NCBI GenBank assembly: GCA_010119095.1
Contig: SAAG01000005.1
Location: 1-36,353, forward strand
From: Candidatus Altimarinota bacterium
Lineage (GTDB): Bacteria; Patescibacteriota; Gracilibacteria; BD1-5; UBA6164
Reading direction: 5' to 3'
DNA length: 36,353 nt
The first letter of the stretch is position 1. Every line of letters starts with the position of its first letter. A program made the position numbers and the translations under genes. Positions 27,477-36,232 of this stretch are shown here, in pieces. The notes beneath the pieces were generated by a model. That model worked only from the letters and a program-made list of their open reading frames with translations. It did not search any database and was not told where the DNA came from.

Positions 27477-28766
27477 ATGAATATAGGCGAGTTGTTTGTA
27501 AAGTTAGGGTTCAAAGCGGACACTAAAGAATTATCAACAATGAAGGCTGGGCTTAACAGTGCGAGAGTAGGAGCGATTGCACTGACAGGAGCGGTTATTG
27601 CAACTGTTGTGGCAGTCAATAAACTTATATCAGCAAGTCTGCAAAGTGCGGTAGTATTAAAGAATTTTGAAGTCCAAACGGGACTGTCTTCTCAACAACT
27701 TCAACAATGGAGTTATGTTGCAGAACAAAATGATGTTTCAACCCAAACATTAATAGGAAGTATTAAAGGACTTCAAAAAGCACAAGCAAATTTAAGAATG
27801 GGACAAGGTAATATGCGACCTTTTGCATTGCTTGGAATTTCGCCAACCGAAGACCCTTTTGTTGTTTTAAATAAACTTAAAGAAAGAATAAAAGGTTTAA
27901 GTCCTGCGATTGCTAGCAGTTTATTAGGGCAATTAGGGATTGGCGACGAAATGCTTAATATTTTAAGAAATTCTAACATTGAATTTGATAAACTTAATAA
28001 AAAATTCTTATTGACAGCGAAAGAACAAGAAAATTTAATAACATTAAATAAATCATATAAAGACTTTATATTCACATTAAGAGGAATTAGAGATAGACTT
28101 GTGGCAATGATAAGTCCAGAAGTTCTAGCTTTTATAAAAGCATTAAAGAATAATTTTGAGTTTTTATTTGATGTTGGTAAATGGATATTAGATTTAATTG
28201 AAAAATATAAATGGTTAGGTGGAATTATAGCTATAGTTGGAGCTATTGCTTTAACTATATTTGCACCTTGGGTAGCATTAATTTTAGGTATAATATTAGT
28301 AGTGGACGACTTATGGACGACTTTTAAGGGTGGCGAGGGTGTTATTGCTAATACTATTGCAAAACTTATGGGATTTAAAGATATAAATGATTTATGGAAA
28401 AGTTTGAAATCAGGATTTAATAGATTTATAGATGATATAAAAAAAGGGATGGATTTTTTTAAGAATATATTTGAGGGAGCTTTTAATTTTGTAAAAGATA
28501 TGTTTGATAAATTTATAAAACCAATAATAGATGGAATTAAAGGAATTACAGATAATAAAATAATTGCTAAAATTATGGGAAAAGAAGAAGAGCGAGTTCC
28601 ACAAAATAATATCAATAATGGTGGAAATGTTGCAAATAATACGAACAATATTGTAATTAATATTGATGGAGCTACAGGAGACGGAAAAAAGATAGCAAAC
28701 GACATTAAAGATGTTTTAACTAAACAAATGGAAAAGACATATTACACAACACCAGTAGGAGTATAA
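27477..28766 (+). CDS. Tape measure protein (short)
   Basis: 429 aa. The N-terminus MNIGELFVKLGFKADTKELS and LEVQTGL-like VLKNFEVQTGLSSQQLQQWS, then IGSIKGLQKAQANLRMGQGN, follow phage tape measure proteins. At about residues 245-275 is a hydrophobic membrane-spanning pair (GGIIAIVGAIALTIFAPWVA). The C-terminus has repeats of helices with F and K and ends near an Asn-rich NGGNVANNTNN stretch. A 429-residue ruler is short, so the tail should be short for a myovirus. Confidence 0.85.
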   Translation: MNIGELFVKLGFKADTKELSTMKAGLNSARVGAIALTGAVIATVVAVNKLISASLQSAVVLKNFEVQTGLSSQQLQQWSYVAEQNDVSTQTLIGSIKGLQKAQANLRMGQGNMRPFALLGISPTEDPFVVLNKLKERIKGLSPAIASSLLGQLGIGDEMLNILRNSNIEFDKLNKKFLLTAKEQENLITLNKSYKDFIFTLRGIRDRLVAMISPEVLAFIKALKNNFEFLFDVGKWILDLIEKYKWLGGIIAIVGAIALTIFAPWVALILGIILVVDDLWTTFKGGEGVIANTIAKLMGFKDINDLWKSLKSGFNRFIDDIKKGMDFFKNIFEGAFNFVKDMFDKFIKPIIDGIKGITDNKIIAKIMGKEEERVPQNNINNGGNVANNTNNIVINIDGATGDGKKIANDIKDVLTKQMEKTYYTTPVGV

Positions 28767-28767
28767 A

Positions 28768-29553
28768 ATGTCATATTCAACGATTACGAACAATTTAAAT
28801 TTTCTTAAGTCTGCAACAAGTCAAATTAAAACTCCAGAATTAAAAGCTATGATTTCAACAAAGATTACTGGAGTTGATAAAATATTTTCTTTTGATGTTA
28901 TATTAAGAGAAAACATAAAACTAGAAAGCGATATTACAGATCATTATGTAGAAGATAACACTACAATAAATGACAATATATCACTCAAGCCAATAATAAT
29001 TACAGTATCAGGATTGGTTGGCGAAAAGACTTTTAAAGTTAGTGACCAGCAAGATATTTTTTCAGTTGCAACAGAAAAATTATCAGCATTTTCTAGTTTT
29101 GCTCCAGAATTAACAACACAAGCAAATCAAATTAATAATCAAAAAAAGAAAATTTTTAATGCGATAGATAATGCACAGAGCACATATAAAAATATTTATG
29201 GGTTGTTTAATGATTTAGAATTAGAAGCAGAACCGACAAATCAAAGCAAAGCATTTTCTTTTTTGTTAGCTTTAAGAGATGCTAGACAAATATTCACACT
29301 AGAAACACCATATAAGACTTTTGAAAATATGGCAATATTATCAATAGATATTAATCAGGAAGATACAACATCAAAATCAAATTTTGAATTAACAATGAAA
29401 CAACTTAATTTTAGTAAAAAAATAAATACCACATTAAATTCTCAAGGTAGACTAGCACAACAAAAATCAGGTGGAGAAAATAAAGGAAAAACTAAAGGAA
29501 CAGAAAAAAATAAGAGTTTGGTATTACAGATTATAAATTTATTAAAAAAATAA
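28768..29553 (+). CDS. Dit-like baseplate/tail protein
   Basis: 261 aa. It has a conserved central part TDHYVEDNTTINDNISLKPI, IITVSGLVGEKTF and a distant IFTLETPYKTFENMAILSID plus DINQEDTTSKSNFELTMKQL strand. These are features of Dit-like proteins of contractile and non-contractile tails. The N-terminal region binds the tube. The C-terminal GGENKGKTKGTEKNK is a charged tail. Confidence 0.8.
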   Translation: MSYSTITNNLNFLKSATSQIKTPELKAMISTKITGVDKIFSFDVILRENIKLESDITDHYVEDNTTINDNISLKPIIITVSGLVGEKTFKVSDQQDIFSVATEKLSAFSSFAPELTTQANQINNQKKKIFNAIDNAQSTYKNIYGLFNDLELEAEPTNQSKAFSFLLALRDARQIFTLETPYKTFENMAILSIDINQEDTTSKSNFELTMKQLNFSKKINTTLNSQGRLAQQKSGGENKGKTKGTEKNKSLVLQIINLLKK

Positions 29554-29569
29554 TAAAAGGGAATAAAAA

Positions 29570-29908
29570 ATGAAAGAAATAACAGGTTTAACAGATAATC
29601 CTAAACAATCATTATTTTTTGTTTTAGAAAATAACACAACTTTTAGTTTATATTTAGAGTTTAGAGCAAATGTTAATGGTTGGGTATATTCTATAACTAA
29701 GGATAGTTTTAAATTAAACAATAAAAGATTAGTTATGTCTCCTAATATATTATTTCAATTTACTAATATATTAAATTTTGGTATTACAGTTATTTCAAAT
29801 GACGGGCAAGACCCTAATTCAGTTGACGATTTTATAACTGAAAGAGTTAGATTATTTGTTATAGAAAATACAGAAAAAAAAGAAATAGAGGATGAGTTTT
29901 TTAAATGA
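29570..29908 (+). CDS. Baseplate plug protein
   Basis: 112 aa, beta-rich, with TDNPKQSLFFVLENNTTFSL, YLEFRANVNGWVYSITKDSF and GISNDGQDPNSVDDFITERV-like end (ISNDGQDPNSVDDFITERVR). This DUF6983-like pattern is typical for the plug between Dit-like and hub genes. It overlaps the hub gene by 4 nt (ATGA). Confidence 0.8.
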   Translation: MKEITGLTDNPKQSLFFVLENNTTFSLYLEFRANVNGWVYSITKDSFKLNNKRLVMSPNILFQFTNILNFGITVISNDGQDPNSVDDFITERVRLFVIENTEKKEIEDEFFK

Positions 29909-30759
29909 TAAAACTAAATAGACAATTTCTTTTAAGAATACAAACTAATGAGAACACAACACTAGAAATAAGGAATCCGTTAACAGTGGAATTTTCTTGT
30001 AAACGAAATATATTTGCAAGTGCTAATACTGGAAATTTTAAAATTTATAATTTATCAAAAAAAACAAGACAATCTATTTATAAAGAAAAAGTAGACTTTT
30101 TAACCATAAGGGGCATAGAATTTAGAGCAGGATATGACACGGATGCACCGATAATATTTATTGGAAATATTCAGAGTTGTTTTAGTTATAGAAATGGAAC
30201 AAATATTATAACAGAAATAGAAGCATACGACGGCGGGAATGCAATTATGAATTCTTTTTCTAGCTTTAACATAGAAAAAGACACACCTAATGGCGAGATA
30301 GTCCAAAGATTAGTTAATGATTTAAACGGAGTTAAGGGAAGTAATATTGGAAATATATCTGGTAGTATAAAACGAGGAAAAGCATTGCTAGGAAATACAG
30401 CATTGTTATTAAGTAAAGAGACTGGGGATAAGTTTTTTATTGATAATGAGGTTGCAAATGTTTTAAATGATGATGAAGTATTAGAGGGAAATATACCAGT
30501 TATAACAGCAGAAAGCGGATTATTAGAATCACCACGAAGAAGTGAAATACAGATTGTTTTTAAGATATTATTTGAGCCAGCATTAATTATAGGACAGATT
30601 GTAGAATTAAAAAGTATTGTAAATGACGAGTTTAACGGACAGTACAAAGTAGAGGGTTTAGAGCATACAGGAACAATTAGTGATAGTATTGGCGGAGTTT
30701 GTGAGACAACAGTCAGTTTAAGACTTGGATTAAGAAGTTTAGAGGTATTGAAAAAATGA
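29905..30759 (+). CDS. Baseplate hub protein
   Basis: 284 aa. NPLTVEFSCKRNIFASANTG, FKIYNLSKKTRQSIYKEK, IRGIEFRAGYDTDAPIIF and the late KVEGLEHTGTISDSIGGVCET strand follow hub (gp27-like) proteins. The order plug, hub, spike, wedge, gpJ confirms it. Coupled to both neighbours. Confidence 0.85.
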   Translation: MIKLNRQFLLRIQTNENTTLEIRNPLTVEFSCKRNIFASANTGNFKIYNLSKKTRQSIYKEKVDFLTIRGIEFRAGYDTDAPIIFIGNIQSCFSYRNGTNIITEIEAYDGGNAIMNSFSSFNIEKDTPNGEIVQRLVNDLNGVKGSNIGNISGSIKRGKALLGNTALLLSKETGDKFFIDNEVANVLNDDEVLEGNIPVITAESGLLESPRRSEIQIVFKILFEPALIIGQIVELKSIVNDEFNGQYKVEGLEHTGTISDSIGGVCETTVSLRLGLRSLEVLKK

Positions 30760-31373
30760 AAAAAGATGAAATAGAATTAAAAGATTTATTTGAAGATTTT
30801 AAATTGAATATACTAGCAAACTTAAATTGTCATAGTATAGGCGAAATTGTTAGTTTTAATAATTCAACACAGACTGCAAAAATTAAGATTATGTATAAAA
30901 GAAAATTCAATAATGAATATGTTTCTTATCCTATTTTATTAGATTGTCCTTGTGTTATCTTATCAGGGGGATCGGTTAGTTTAAGAATGCCAATTAAATC
31001 AGGAGATAGTTGTTTAATTTTATTTAATGATAGAGATATTGATAATTGGTATATAAGTGGAGAAGAAAAAATACTAAACAGCGACAGAATGCACGATTTG
31101 AGCGATGGGATTGCTTTGGTAGGCATAAGACATCTAAAAAATAATTTAAGCGATTTTTCAAGCGATGAGGCGGGTATAGTTGCAGAGGATATGACAAAGA
31201 TAAGAATTGAGAATGGAGCTTTAAATTTAAAAATGTTTATTGATACTTTATTAGATACTATAGCCAGCACAACTATTACTATTCCTTATGGAAGCAGTGC
31301 TGGGACATTTCCTATAGATAATTCTTCTGCAATTACAGCATTAAAAATTATAATAGGAGGTTTATTAAAATGA
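30756..31373 (+). CDS. Gp138-type spike (membrane-puncturing) protein
   Basis: 205 aa. It opens with LKDLFEDFKLNILANLNCHS IGEIV, then KIMYKRKFNNEYVSYPILLD, VILSGGSVSLRMPIKSGDSC, LILFNDRDIDNWYISG, ...IALVGIRHLKNNLSD. The OB-fold and C-terminal beta-prism-like part match the Gp138 N-terminal spike family. It sits at the tip of the tube and pierces the cell surface. Confidence 0.88.
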   Translation: MKKDEIELKDLFEDFKLNILANLNCHSIGEIVSFNNSTQTAKIKIMYKRKFNNEYVSYPILLDCPCVILSGGSVSLRMPIKSGDSCLILFNDRDIDNWYISGEEKILNSDRMHDLSDGIALVGIRHLKNNLSDFSSDEAGIVAEDMTKIRIENGALNLKMFIDTLLDTIASTTITIPYGSSAGTFPIDNSSAITALKIIIGGLLK

Positions 31374-31726
31374 GTTTTAGAAATTTAGATAATGATGGAG
31401 ACTGGACTTTTGGGAAAGGGAAACAAAATTATGTTAATTTAGATAAAGAGATAATGTTGAATATAAAGACAAGATTACTTTCGTTTTTGGGAGATTGTTT
31501 TTTTGCGACGGATGAGGGGATTGATTGGTGGAATTTGTTATTACAAAAAGACAGACAAAAAATAATAATAGAATGTAAAAAGATTATAAACTCAACCCCT
31601 AATGTTAGAAAAATCAATAGTGTAGATTATTTTGAAAATGAAAAAAGACAGATGACAATTTATTTTAATATTGATACAATATATTCTAATAACTTAAGCA
31701 ATGAAATAGGGGGAGTTAATGTCTAA
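31370..31726 (+). CDS. Baseplate wedge protein, gp25/gpW-like
   Basis: 118 aa. LDNDGDWTFGKGKQNYVNLD, NIKTRLLSFLGDCFFATDEG, IDWWNLLLQKDR and IIINSTPNVRKINSVDYFEN give the DUF2634/gp25-like pattern. A 4-nt overlap on each side couples it with spike and gpJ genes. Confidence 0.84.
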   Translation: MSFRNLDNDGDWTFGKGKQNYVNLDKEIMLNIKTRLLSFLGDCFFATDEGIDWWNLLLQKDRQKIIIECKKIINSTPNVRKINSVDYFENEKRQMTIYFNIDTIYSNNLSNEIGGVNV

Positions 31727-32921
31727 CGAAATAAACGAAATAAACGAAACTGGGATAGTTATAAAAGATCTTGATGTTATCTTAAATGAAGTAAAAGAAA
31801 CCTTAAAATCAATTTATGGGATAGATATAAACTTGGAGCAGAACTCTCCAGACGGGCAATTTGTCAATATATTTTCACAGGAAGTGAGAGATTTATTAGA
31901 AAAGATAGTAGATGTTTATAATAGTTTTGACCCTGACAGTGCGGTTGGAGTTAGTCTTGATGCAAGATGTGCTATAAATAATATACAGAGACAAGGAGCA
32001 AGTTATACATATACAAATATAGATATAGAAGTTTCAAAAGCATTAACATTACAAGGAATTGATAATATAGACTTGCCATCGGATGAGATAGGGAGTGATG
32101 TCTTTACAATTTCAGATGAAAGCGGAAATGAATTTGTTTTAGTCTCAACTACAATATTTACAGGAGCGGGAACTACTATCCATAGCTTTAGAGCAAAGAA
32201 TATAGGACAGGTTATTACCACGATTGGAACAATAAATAATATGGTTTCAGTTATTGATGGGGTTGAAAGTGTAAATAATCCAGCGAGTGCAGTAATAACA
32301 GGAATAGACGAAGAAACAGACACACAACTAAGATTAAGAAGGCAAAATAGTATTTATATAAATTCAAATGGATTTAAAGAAAGTATTATTTCAAATATAC
32401 TTAATTTAGATGAAGTTCAAGATGTAAAAGTAATAGAGAATAAAACAAGTGCAGTAGATATTTATGGAGTTCCAGCACATTCAATTTGGGTAATAGTATT
32501 GGGTGGAGATAGTACAGAAATAGCAAATGTTATTTATTCTCAAAGATATGGAGGCGGAACTTACGGAGACGAAACTGTCACGATTACAGAAATAGATAAT
32601 AATGAAGTAGATATTAATTTTGATTATGCAATAAATGAAGATTTATATATAAAATTCCAGATTGAAAAACTAATCGGAGATACAACGATTGATTTTGATT
32701 ATATAAAAGAACAGTTAGTCGAAAAAATAAACTATAAAATAGGACAGATTGCAAATAAATCATTGATTGAAAAAATAGTATTAGATATAATAGACAATGT
32801 ATATGTAAAAGATTTGCAAATTTCAGTTGATGATATTTCATATTTTGATACTCTAGAAACTTCAACAATACAACACAGGTTTGTTTTAGACACAACAAGG
32901 ATGGATATAAGTTATGTATAA
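31719..32921 (+). CDS. Baseplate protein J
   Basis: 400 aa. VILNEVKETLKSIYGIDINL, DGQFVNIFSQEVRDLLEKIV, DARCAINNIQRQGASYTYTN and the C-terminal SIWVIVLGGDSTEIANVIYS are the baseplate J signature. It links the wedge to the tail fibre proteins and helps start sheath contraction. Confidence 0.93.
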   Translation: MSNEINEINETGIVIKDLDVILNEVKETLKSIYGIDINLEQNSPDGQFVNIFSQEVRDLLEKIVDVYNSFDPDSAVGVSLDARCAINNIQRQGASYTYTNIDIEVSKALTLQGIDNIDLPSDEIGSDVFTISDESGNEFVLVSTTIFTGAGTTIHSFRAKNIGQVITTIGTINNMVSVIDGVESVNNPASAVITGIDEETDTQLRLRRQNSIYINSNGFKESIISNILNLDEVQDVKVIENKTSAVDIYGVPAHSIWVIVLGGDSTEIANVIYSQRYGGGTYGDETVTITEIDNNEVDINFDYAINEDLYIKFQIEKLIGDTTIDFDYIKEQLVEKINYKIGQIANKSLIEKIVLDIIDNVYVKDLQISVDDISYFDTLETSTIQHRFVLDTTRMDISYV

Positions 32922-33675
32922 TGAAATAAAAGATAAATTTATAGAATATTATAAAAACTTATTAATTTTACAATATTATGATAAACCAAAAGCAAGAGAA
33001 ATGATAGGATTATTTGCAGAGTCATTAGTTGCGGATGCTTTGATTTGGAAGTTAGAGCGAGCTTTTGATATTGAAACAGCTATAGGCAAACAGTTGACTA
33101 TTATAGGAAAATATGTTGGAGTTGATAGAATACAATATGGAAGGTTTATTGAAAAAGAATATTTTAGTATGTGGTTTGATGCAAGCGATACAGGACTAGA
33201 AGAAGTTAGAGGTTTTGATTATGATATATTACAACAATTTGATGGATATTTTTTAAGTGATAAAAGTTTCAATAATGATATTTACAAACTAACTGATGAC
33301 GAAATGCGATTTTTAATAAAACTACAGATTATAAAAAATACTTTAGATGGGACATTTAAATCATTAAAAGAAAATCTATATAAAATATTTGGAGATGAAT
33401 TGTTTATAGTTGATAATTTTAACATGTCTATAACATACTGGACAGAAAAAAATATTCAAAACTTATTTTTATTAGCAATTAGTCAAAACTTTCTTCCAAT
33501 GCCAATCACTCAAACAATAAATATTTTTAGTGTTAGTGATATAAATAATTTATTTGGTTTTGGAAGATATTCACAGACAGATGAAGAAATAGAATTAATA
33601 TCTGGGTTTAATTATGATGAAGACCCATTAACTAGTGGCGGAGAGTTCTTTTCATATAGTGATGCAATAAACTAA
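32914..33675 (+). CDS. DUF2612 baseplate/fibre-attachment protein
   Basis: 253 aa. FGLFAESLVADALIWKLERA-type region (MIGLFAESLVADALIWKLER), AFDIETAIGKQLTIIGKYVG, VDRIQYGRF, DDEMRFLIKLQIIKNTLDGT and the end GRYSQTDEEIELISGFNYDE follow DUF2612, which replaces gpI in these tails. It overlaps gpJ by 8 nt. Confidence 0.86.
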   Translation: MYNEIKDKFIEYYKNLLILQYYDKPKAREMIGLFAESLVADALIWKLERAFDIETAIGKQLTIIGKYVGVDRIQYGRFIEKEYFSMWFDASDTGLEEVRGFDYDILQQFDGYFLSDKSFNNDIYKLTDDEMRFLIKLQIIKNTLDGTFKSLKENLYKIFGDELFIVDNFNMSITYWTEKNIQNLFLLAISQNFLPMPITQTINIFSVSDINNLFGFGRYSQTDEEIELISGFNYDEDPLTSGGEFFSYSDAIN

Positions 33676-33691
33676 AAAAGGAGATAAATAA

Positions 33692-34507
33692 ATGGCAAAG
33701 ATAGAAAGAAAACTCTTAAAACAGTTTGGAGTAAATGCTGGAACAAGCGAAATAAAACAATTTGGTTCAAGAGCAAGTGGTAGTCCAGTAGAAACTAAAA
33801 ATATTGATACAATACAGGCATTAACAGCTTGGGAAAGCGGATGGCTTTCTGCAACATTGACAGGGAAGGAAAATTCAAAAATTCCAACACTAGAAGATAT
33901 GAATGCCCTTCAATATGTTTTTGCAACACAAATGAAATACTTATATCAAGCTGGTATTCCAGAATGGATTGCAACAGAGACTTATTATACTAATTCTTTA
34001 TGTCTGGGCAGTGATGGAAATATTTATCAATCCTTAAGTGATGATAATATAAATAACAATCCTACAACTGATACAGTTAACTGGAAAGATATTTTTATAA
34101 GTTCATTATTGAATAAAGTTTATCCTATCGGTTCAATTTATATGAGCGTAGTAAATACATCCCCAGCCTCTTTTTTAGGTGGAACTTGGGCAGTATGGGG
34201 AACTGGAAGAGTTGCAGTTGGAGTAGATACTGGACAGGGAGAATTTAATACCGTAGAGAAAACTGGAGGAGCAAAGACACATCTTTTAACAAGTGCAGAA
34301 AGTGGGGTTCCATCACATATCCATCCTATAGGATTAGCAAAGGCTGGAGGCACTCCAGTAAGCTATTGGGGGACACTTCAAGATAGTAATCCTACCGACC
34401 CTGCCACAATTAATGCTACTAGTCCTAATACTGCACAAAATGCTTCAACGGCTCATAACAATCTACAACCATACATCACTTGTTATATGTGGAAAAGAAC
34501 AGCATAA
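33692..34507 (+). CDS. Tail fibre / receptor-binding protein
   Basis: 271 aa. Residues 1-85 (EIKQFGSRASGSPVETKNID, SGWLSATLTGKENSKIPTLED) anchor to the baseplate. Residues 91-130 (WIATETYYTNSLCLGSDGNI YQS...VNWKD) are a small carbohydrate-binding-module-like part. The C-terminal half has YPIGSIYMSVVNTSPASFLG GTW and WGTGRVAVGVDTGQGEFNTV, then several HIH/H residues and end LQPYITCYMWKRTA, the T4 gp12-type metal-binding collar/receptor domain. It probably decides the host range. Confidence 0.9.
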   Translation: MAKIERKLLKQFGVNAGTSEIKQFGSRASGSPVETKNIDTIQALTAWESGWLSATLTGKENSKIPTLEDMNALQYVFATQMKYLYQAGIPEWIATETYYTNSLCLGSDGNIYQSLSDDNINNNPTTDTVNWKDIFISSLLNKVYPIGSIYMSVVNTSPASFLGGTWAVWGTGRVAVGVDTGQGEFNTVEKTGGAKTHLLTSAESGVPSHIHPIGLAKAGGTPVSYWGTLQDSNPTDPATINATSPNTAQNASTAHNNLQPYITCYMWKRTA

Positions 34508-34521
34508 AAGGAGATAATAAA

Positions 34522-34962
34522 ATGAGAATATTTGACGAAAAAAAAGAAAATGAACTAGTTTTAGAAAATTTAGATTTAAGCAAAGGATATTTAAAACAAG
34601 ATAAGTTATTCCTCAAAAAACATAAAGCAATAAAAGAACAAACAGAAATAAAAGAAGAATATGTTATTTATGAATATCCAAACGGTGGCAAAGATATAGG
34701 GTATAAAATTATACAGCCTTATATTGCACCTAAAGATGCTTGGGATGAATATGAAGATATACAGGTTTACATTCCTTATACAGAAAAAGAACTAGCGGAA
34801 AAAGAAATAATAGAGCTAAAAGCAAAATTACAAGATAGTGATTATAAAGCTAGCAGATTTGCGGAGGGAAGTTTGACAGCAGAAGAATATGAAAAAACTA
34901 AACAGGATAGAATTGCTTGGAGATTAAGAATACAAGAATTAAGTAAAAAAATAAGAGGATAA
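34522..34962 (+). CDS. Tail fibre assembly chaperone-like protein
   Basis: 146 aa with start at 34522 after AAAAGGAGATAATAAA; a longer frame lies in the fibre gene. The C-terminal LKAKLQDSDYKASRFAEGSL, TAEEYEKTKQDRIAWR LRIQEL is the common ending of small phage fibre-associated proteins (L-x3-D-Y-K...EG-x2-T-x-E-E-Y...R-x-x-W-R). It follows the fibre gene directly. Confidence 0.7.
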   Translation: MRIFDEKKENELVLENLDLSKGYLKQDKLFLKKHKAIKEQTEIKEEYVIYEYPNGGKDIGYKIIQPYIAPKDAWDEYEDIQVYIPYTEKELAEKEIIELKAKLQDSDYKASRFAEGSLTAEEYEKTKQDRIAWRLRIQELSKKIRG

Positions 34963-34964
34963 AG

Positions 34965-35080
34965 ATGATAATTCCTATGATCATTAATCAAAAAACAAAT
35001 AAATTTAAAATAGAAGAATATATATATATAAATCTTTTAATATAGAAGATTTAAATAAAATAATAATTAATTTTAATTAA
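34965..35080 (+). pseudogene. Small ORF frameshifted within a (TA)6 repeat
   Basis: ATG at 34965 follows GAGGATAAAG and reads MIIPMIINQKTNKFKIEEYI, then stops at 35045. A (TA)6 tract lies at 35019-35030. Removing one TA unit would join it to KSFNIEDLNKIIINFN and end at 35080, giving one 37-aa protein. So the gene is either broken or switchable by slippage. Confidence 0.5.
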
Positions 35081-35097
35081 AAAAAATAGGAGGCACT

Positions 35098-35424
35098 ATG
35101 TCCTTAGGGGATGAAAGGATAAAATTAACACCAGAATTGCAATTAATATTAGATAATATAAGAGAGATTAAAACAGAATTAATGCATAAAATAGAAAAAA
35201 CTGACCATGAATTAAAAAGTCTATCTGAAACATTAAATAGAGTTATGATTTTATATATTGAAAATAAAAATAATACTGACAATATTAAAGAAAGATTTGA
35301 TTCTCATGTATTAGAACATAAAGAATCAAAAAAAGCCATTTCTACTCCTATATTAAATTGGATATTTGGGGGAGGTTTATTTGCTTTAATCCTTGCAATA
35401 TTTAAGTATTTTTGGAGGATATAA
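35098..35424 (+). CDS. XhlA/holin-associated-like membrane protein
   Basis: 108 aa. Residues 10-75 form a long charged coiled coil (LILDNIREIKTELMHKIEKT...). After a VLEHKESKKAISTPILNWI linker comes one membrane helix (FGGGLFALILAIFKYFW). This matches XhlA-like haemolysin/lysis proteins that partner a holin. It has a very good GGAGG ribosome binding site and is followed immediately by the DUF5675 gene. Confidence 0.75.
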   Translation: MSLGDERIKLTPELQLILDNIREIKTELMHKIEKTDHELKSLSETLNRVMILYIENKNNTDNIKERFDSHVLEHKESKKAISTPILNWIFGGGLFALILAIFKYFWRI

Positions 35425-35832
35425 ATGAATATATTAACATTAAAAAGACAATTTTTTAATACAAATAATACTATTGGGGAGCTAGTAGGGTTTAATAATG
35501 AATTTTTATGTTATACATTAGAGGATGCTGTTAGGGATAAAAAAATACAAAATAAAACTGCAATCCCTTATGGGAAATATAAAGTTGCAATTACATTTTC
35601 TAATAGATTTAAAAAAAACATGATACAACTTTTAAATGTTCCAAACTTTGAAGGGGTTAGAATCCATAGTGGAAACACAGAGGCGGATACAGAAGGCTGT
35701 ATTTTAGTTGGGAATAAAATCTTAAATAATAATTCTATTTATGAAAGCAGAGTTGCGACAAACAAGGTTTTTAATTATATAAAAAAAATATTAGATAAAA
35801 AAGAAGAAATATATATTAATATTATTAAATGA
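35425..35832 (+). CDS. DUF5675 family protein (lysis region)
   Basis: 135 aa. TNNTIGELVGFNNEFLCYTL, EDAVRDKKIQNKTAIPYGKY, KVAITFSNRFKKNMIQLLNV, PNFEGVRIHSGNTEADTEGC ILVG match DUF5675 closely. The HSGN...T-x-G-C core resembles L,D-transpeptidase His/Cys sites (Gly-Cys after a conserved His-Ser-Gly), so peptidoglycan processing is likely. It sits in place of or next to an endolysin. Confidence 0.9.
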   Translation: MNILTLKRQFFNTNNTIGELVGFNNEFLCYTLEDAVRDKKIQNKTAIPYGKYKVAITFSNRFKKNMIQLLNVPNFEGVRIHSGNTEADTEGCILVGNKILNNNSIYESRVATNKVFNYIKKILDKKEEIYINIIK

Positions 35833-36035
35833 ATAAATATAAAAAAATAAAAGATATTTTAACATTAATTGCTATTATTTTAGGAATTATTGGAACATTA
35901 ATTAAATGGATTGGTGGTCCAATGATTGAATATATATTATCTAATTCCATAACAATTAAAGATATTAATAATAAAATTAAATCTTTAGAATACCAAAATA
36001 GAATTAATGAAAAACAAAAAGGGTTAATAACCTAA
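35829..36035 (+). CDS. Small membrane protein, holin-like
   Basis: 68 aa. Residues 10-38 are hydrophobic (ILTLIAIILGIIGTLIKWIG), followed by an amphipathic helix and a charged coiled part (DINNKIKSLEYQNRINEKQK). One or two membrane helices and its place between DUF5675 and an endolysin remnant fit a holin or antiholin. It overlaps the DUF5675 gene by 4 nt. Confidence 0.65.
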   Translation: MNKYKKIKDILTLIAIILGIIGTLIKWIGGPMIEYILSNSITIKDINNKIKSLEYQNRINEKQKGLIT

Positions 36036-36209
36036 AGGAGAGGCTATGTTGCAGAAGAGATAAGACAAGCTATTATCAAGAATAGAAGTAAATTTCCACA
36101 GATTACAAGAATGGAGCATATAGATACTAGAATTAATAAACCTATTAATTGGGTTCATATTGATGTTATGCCCACAAATAAAAAAGAAATAGTTTTATTT
36201 AATGTATAA
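36036..36209 (+). pseudogene. C-terminal remnant of a peptidase (M15-like endolysin)
   Basis: After a stop at 36033 the frame is open from 36036 without a start codon near and reads GYVAEEIRQAIIKNRSKF, PQITRMEHIDTRINKPINWV HIDV and ends KEIVLFNV. The H-I-D...W-V-H-x-D-V pattern is the C-terminal zinc-binding region of M15/D-Ala-D-Ala peptidases used as endolysins. The catalytic N-terminal part is missing. The upstream AAAGGAGAGGCTATG could start a five-codon ORF only. So this is a decayed endolysin. Confidence 0.72.
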
Positions 36210-36232
36210 TAAATAGGAAATAAAAATATAAA

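Noticed and set aside
27773-28705. 310-codon leftward ORF
   Set aside because: Lies opposite the tape measure gene, is Pro/Ser/Phe-rich, and has no promoter or ribosome binding site; long only because the sense gene avoids certain codons.
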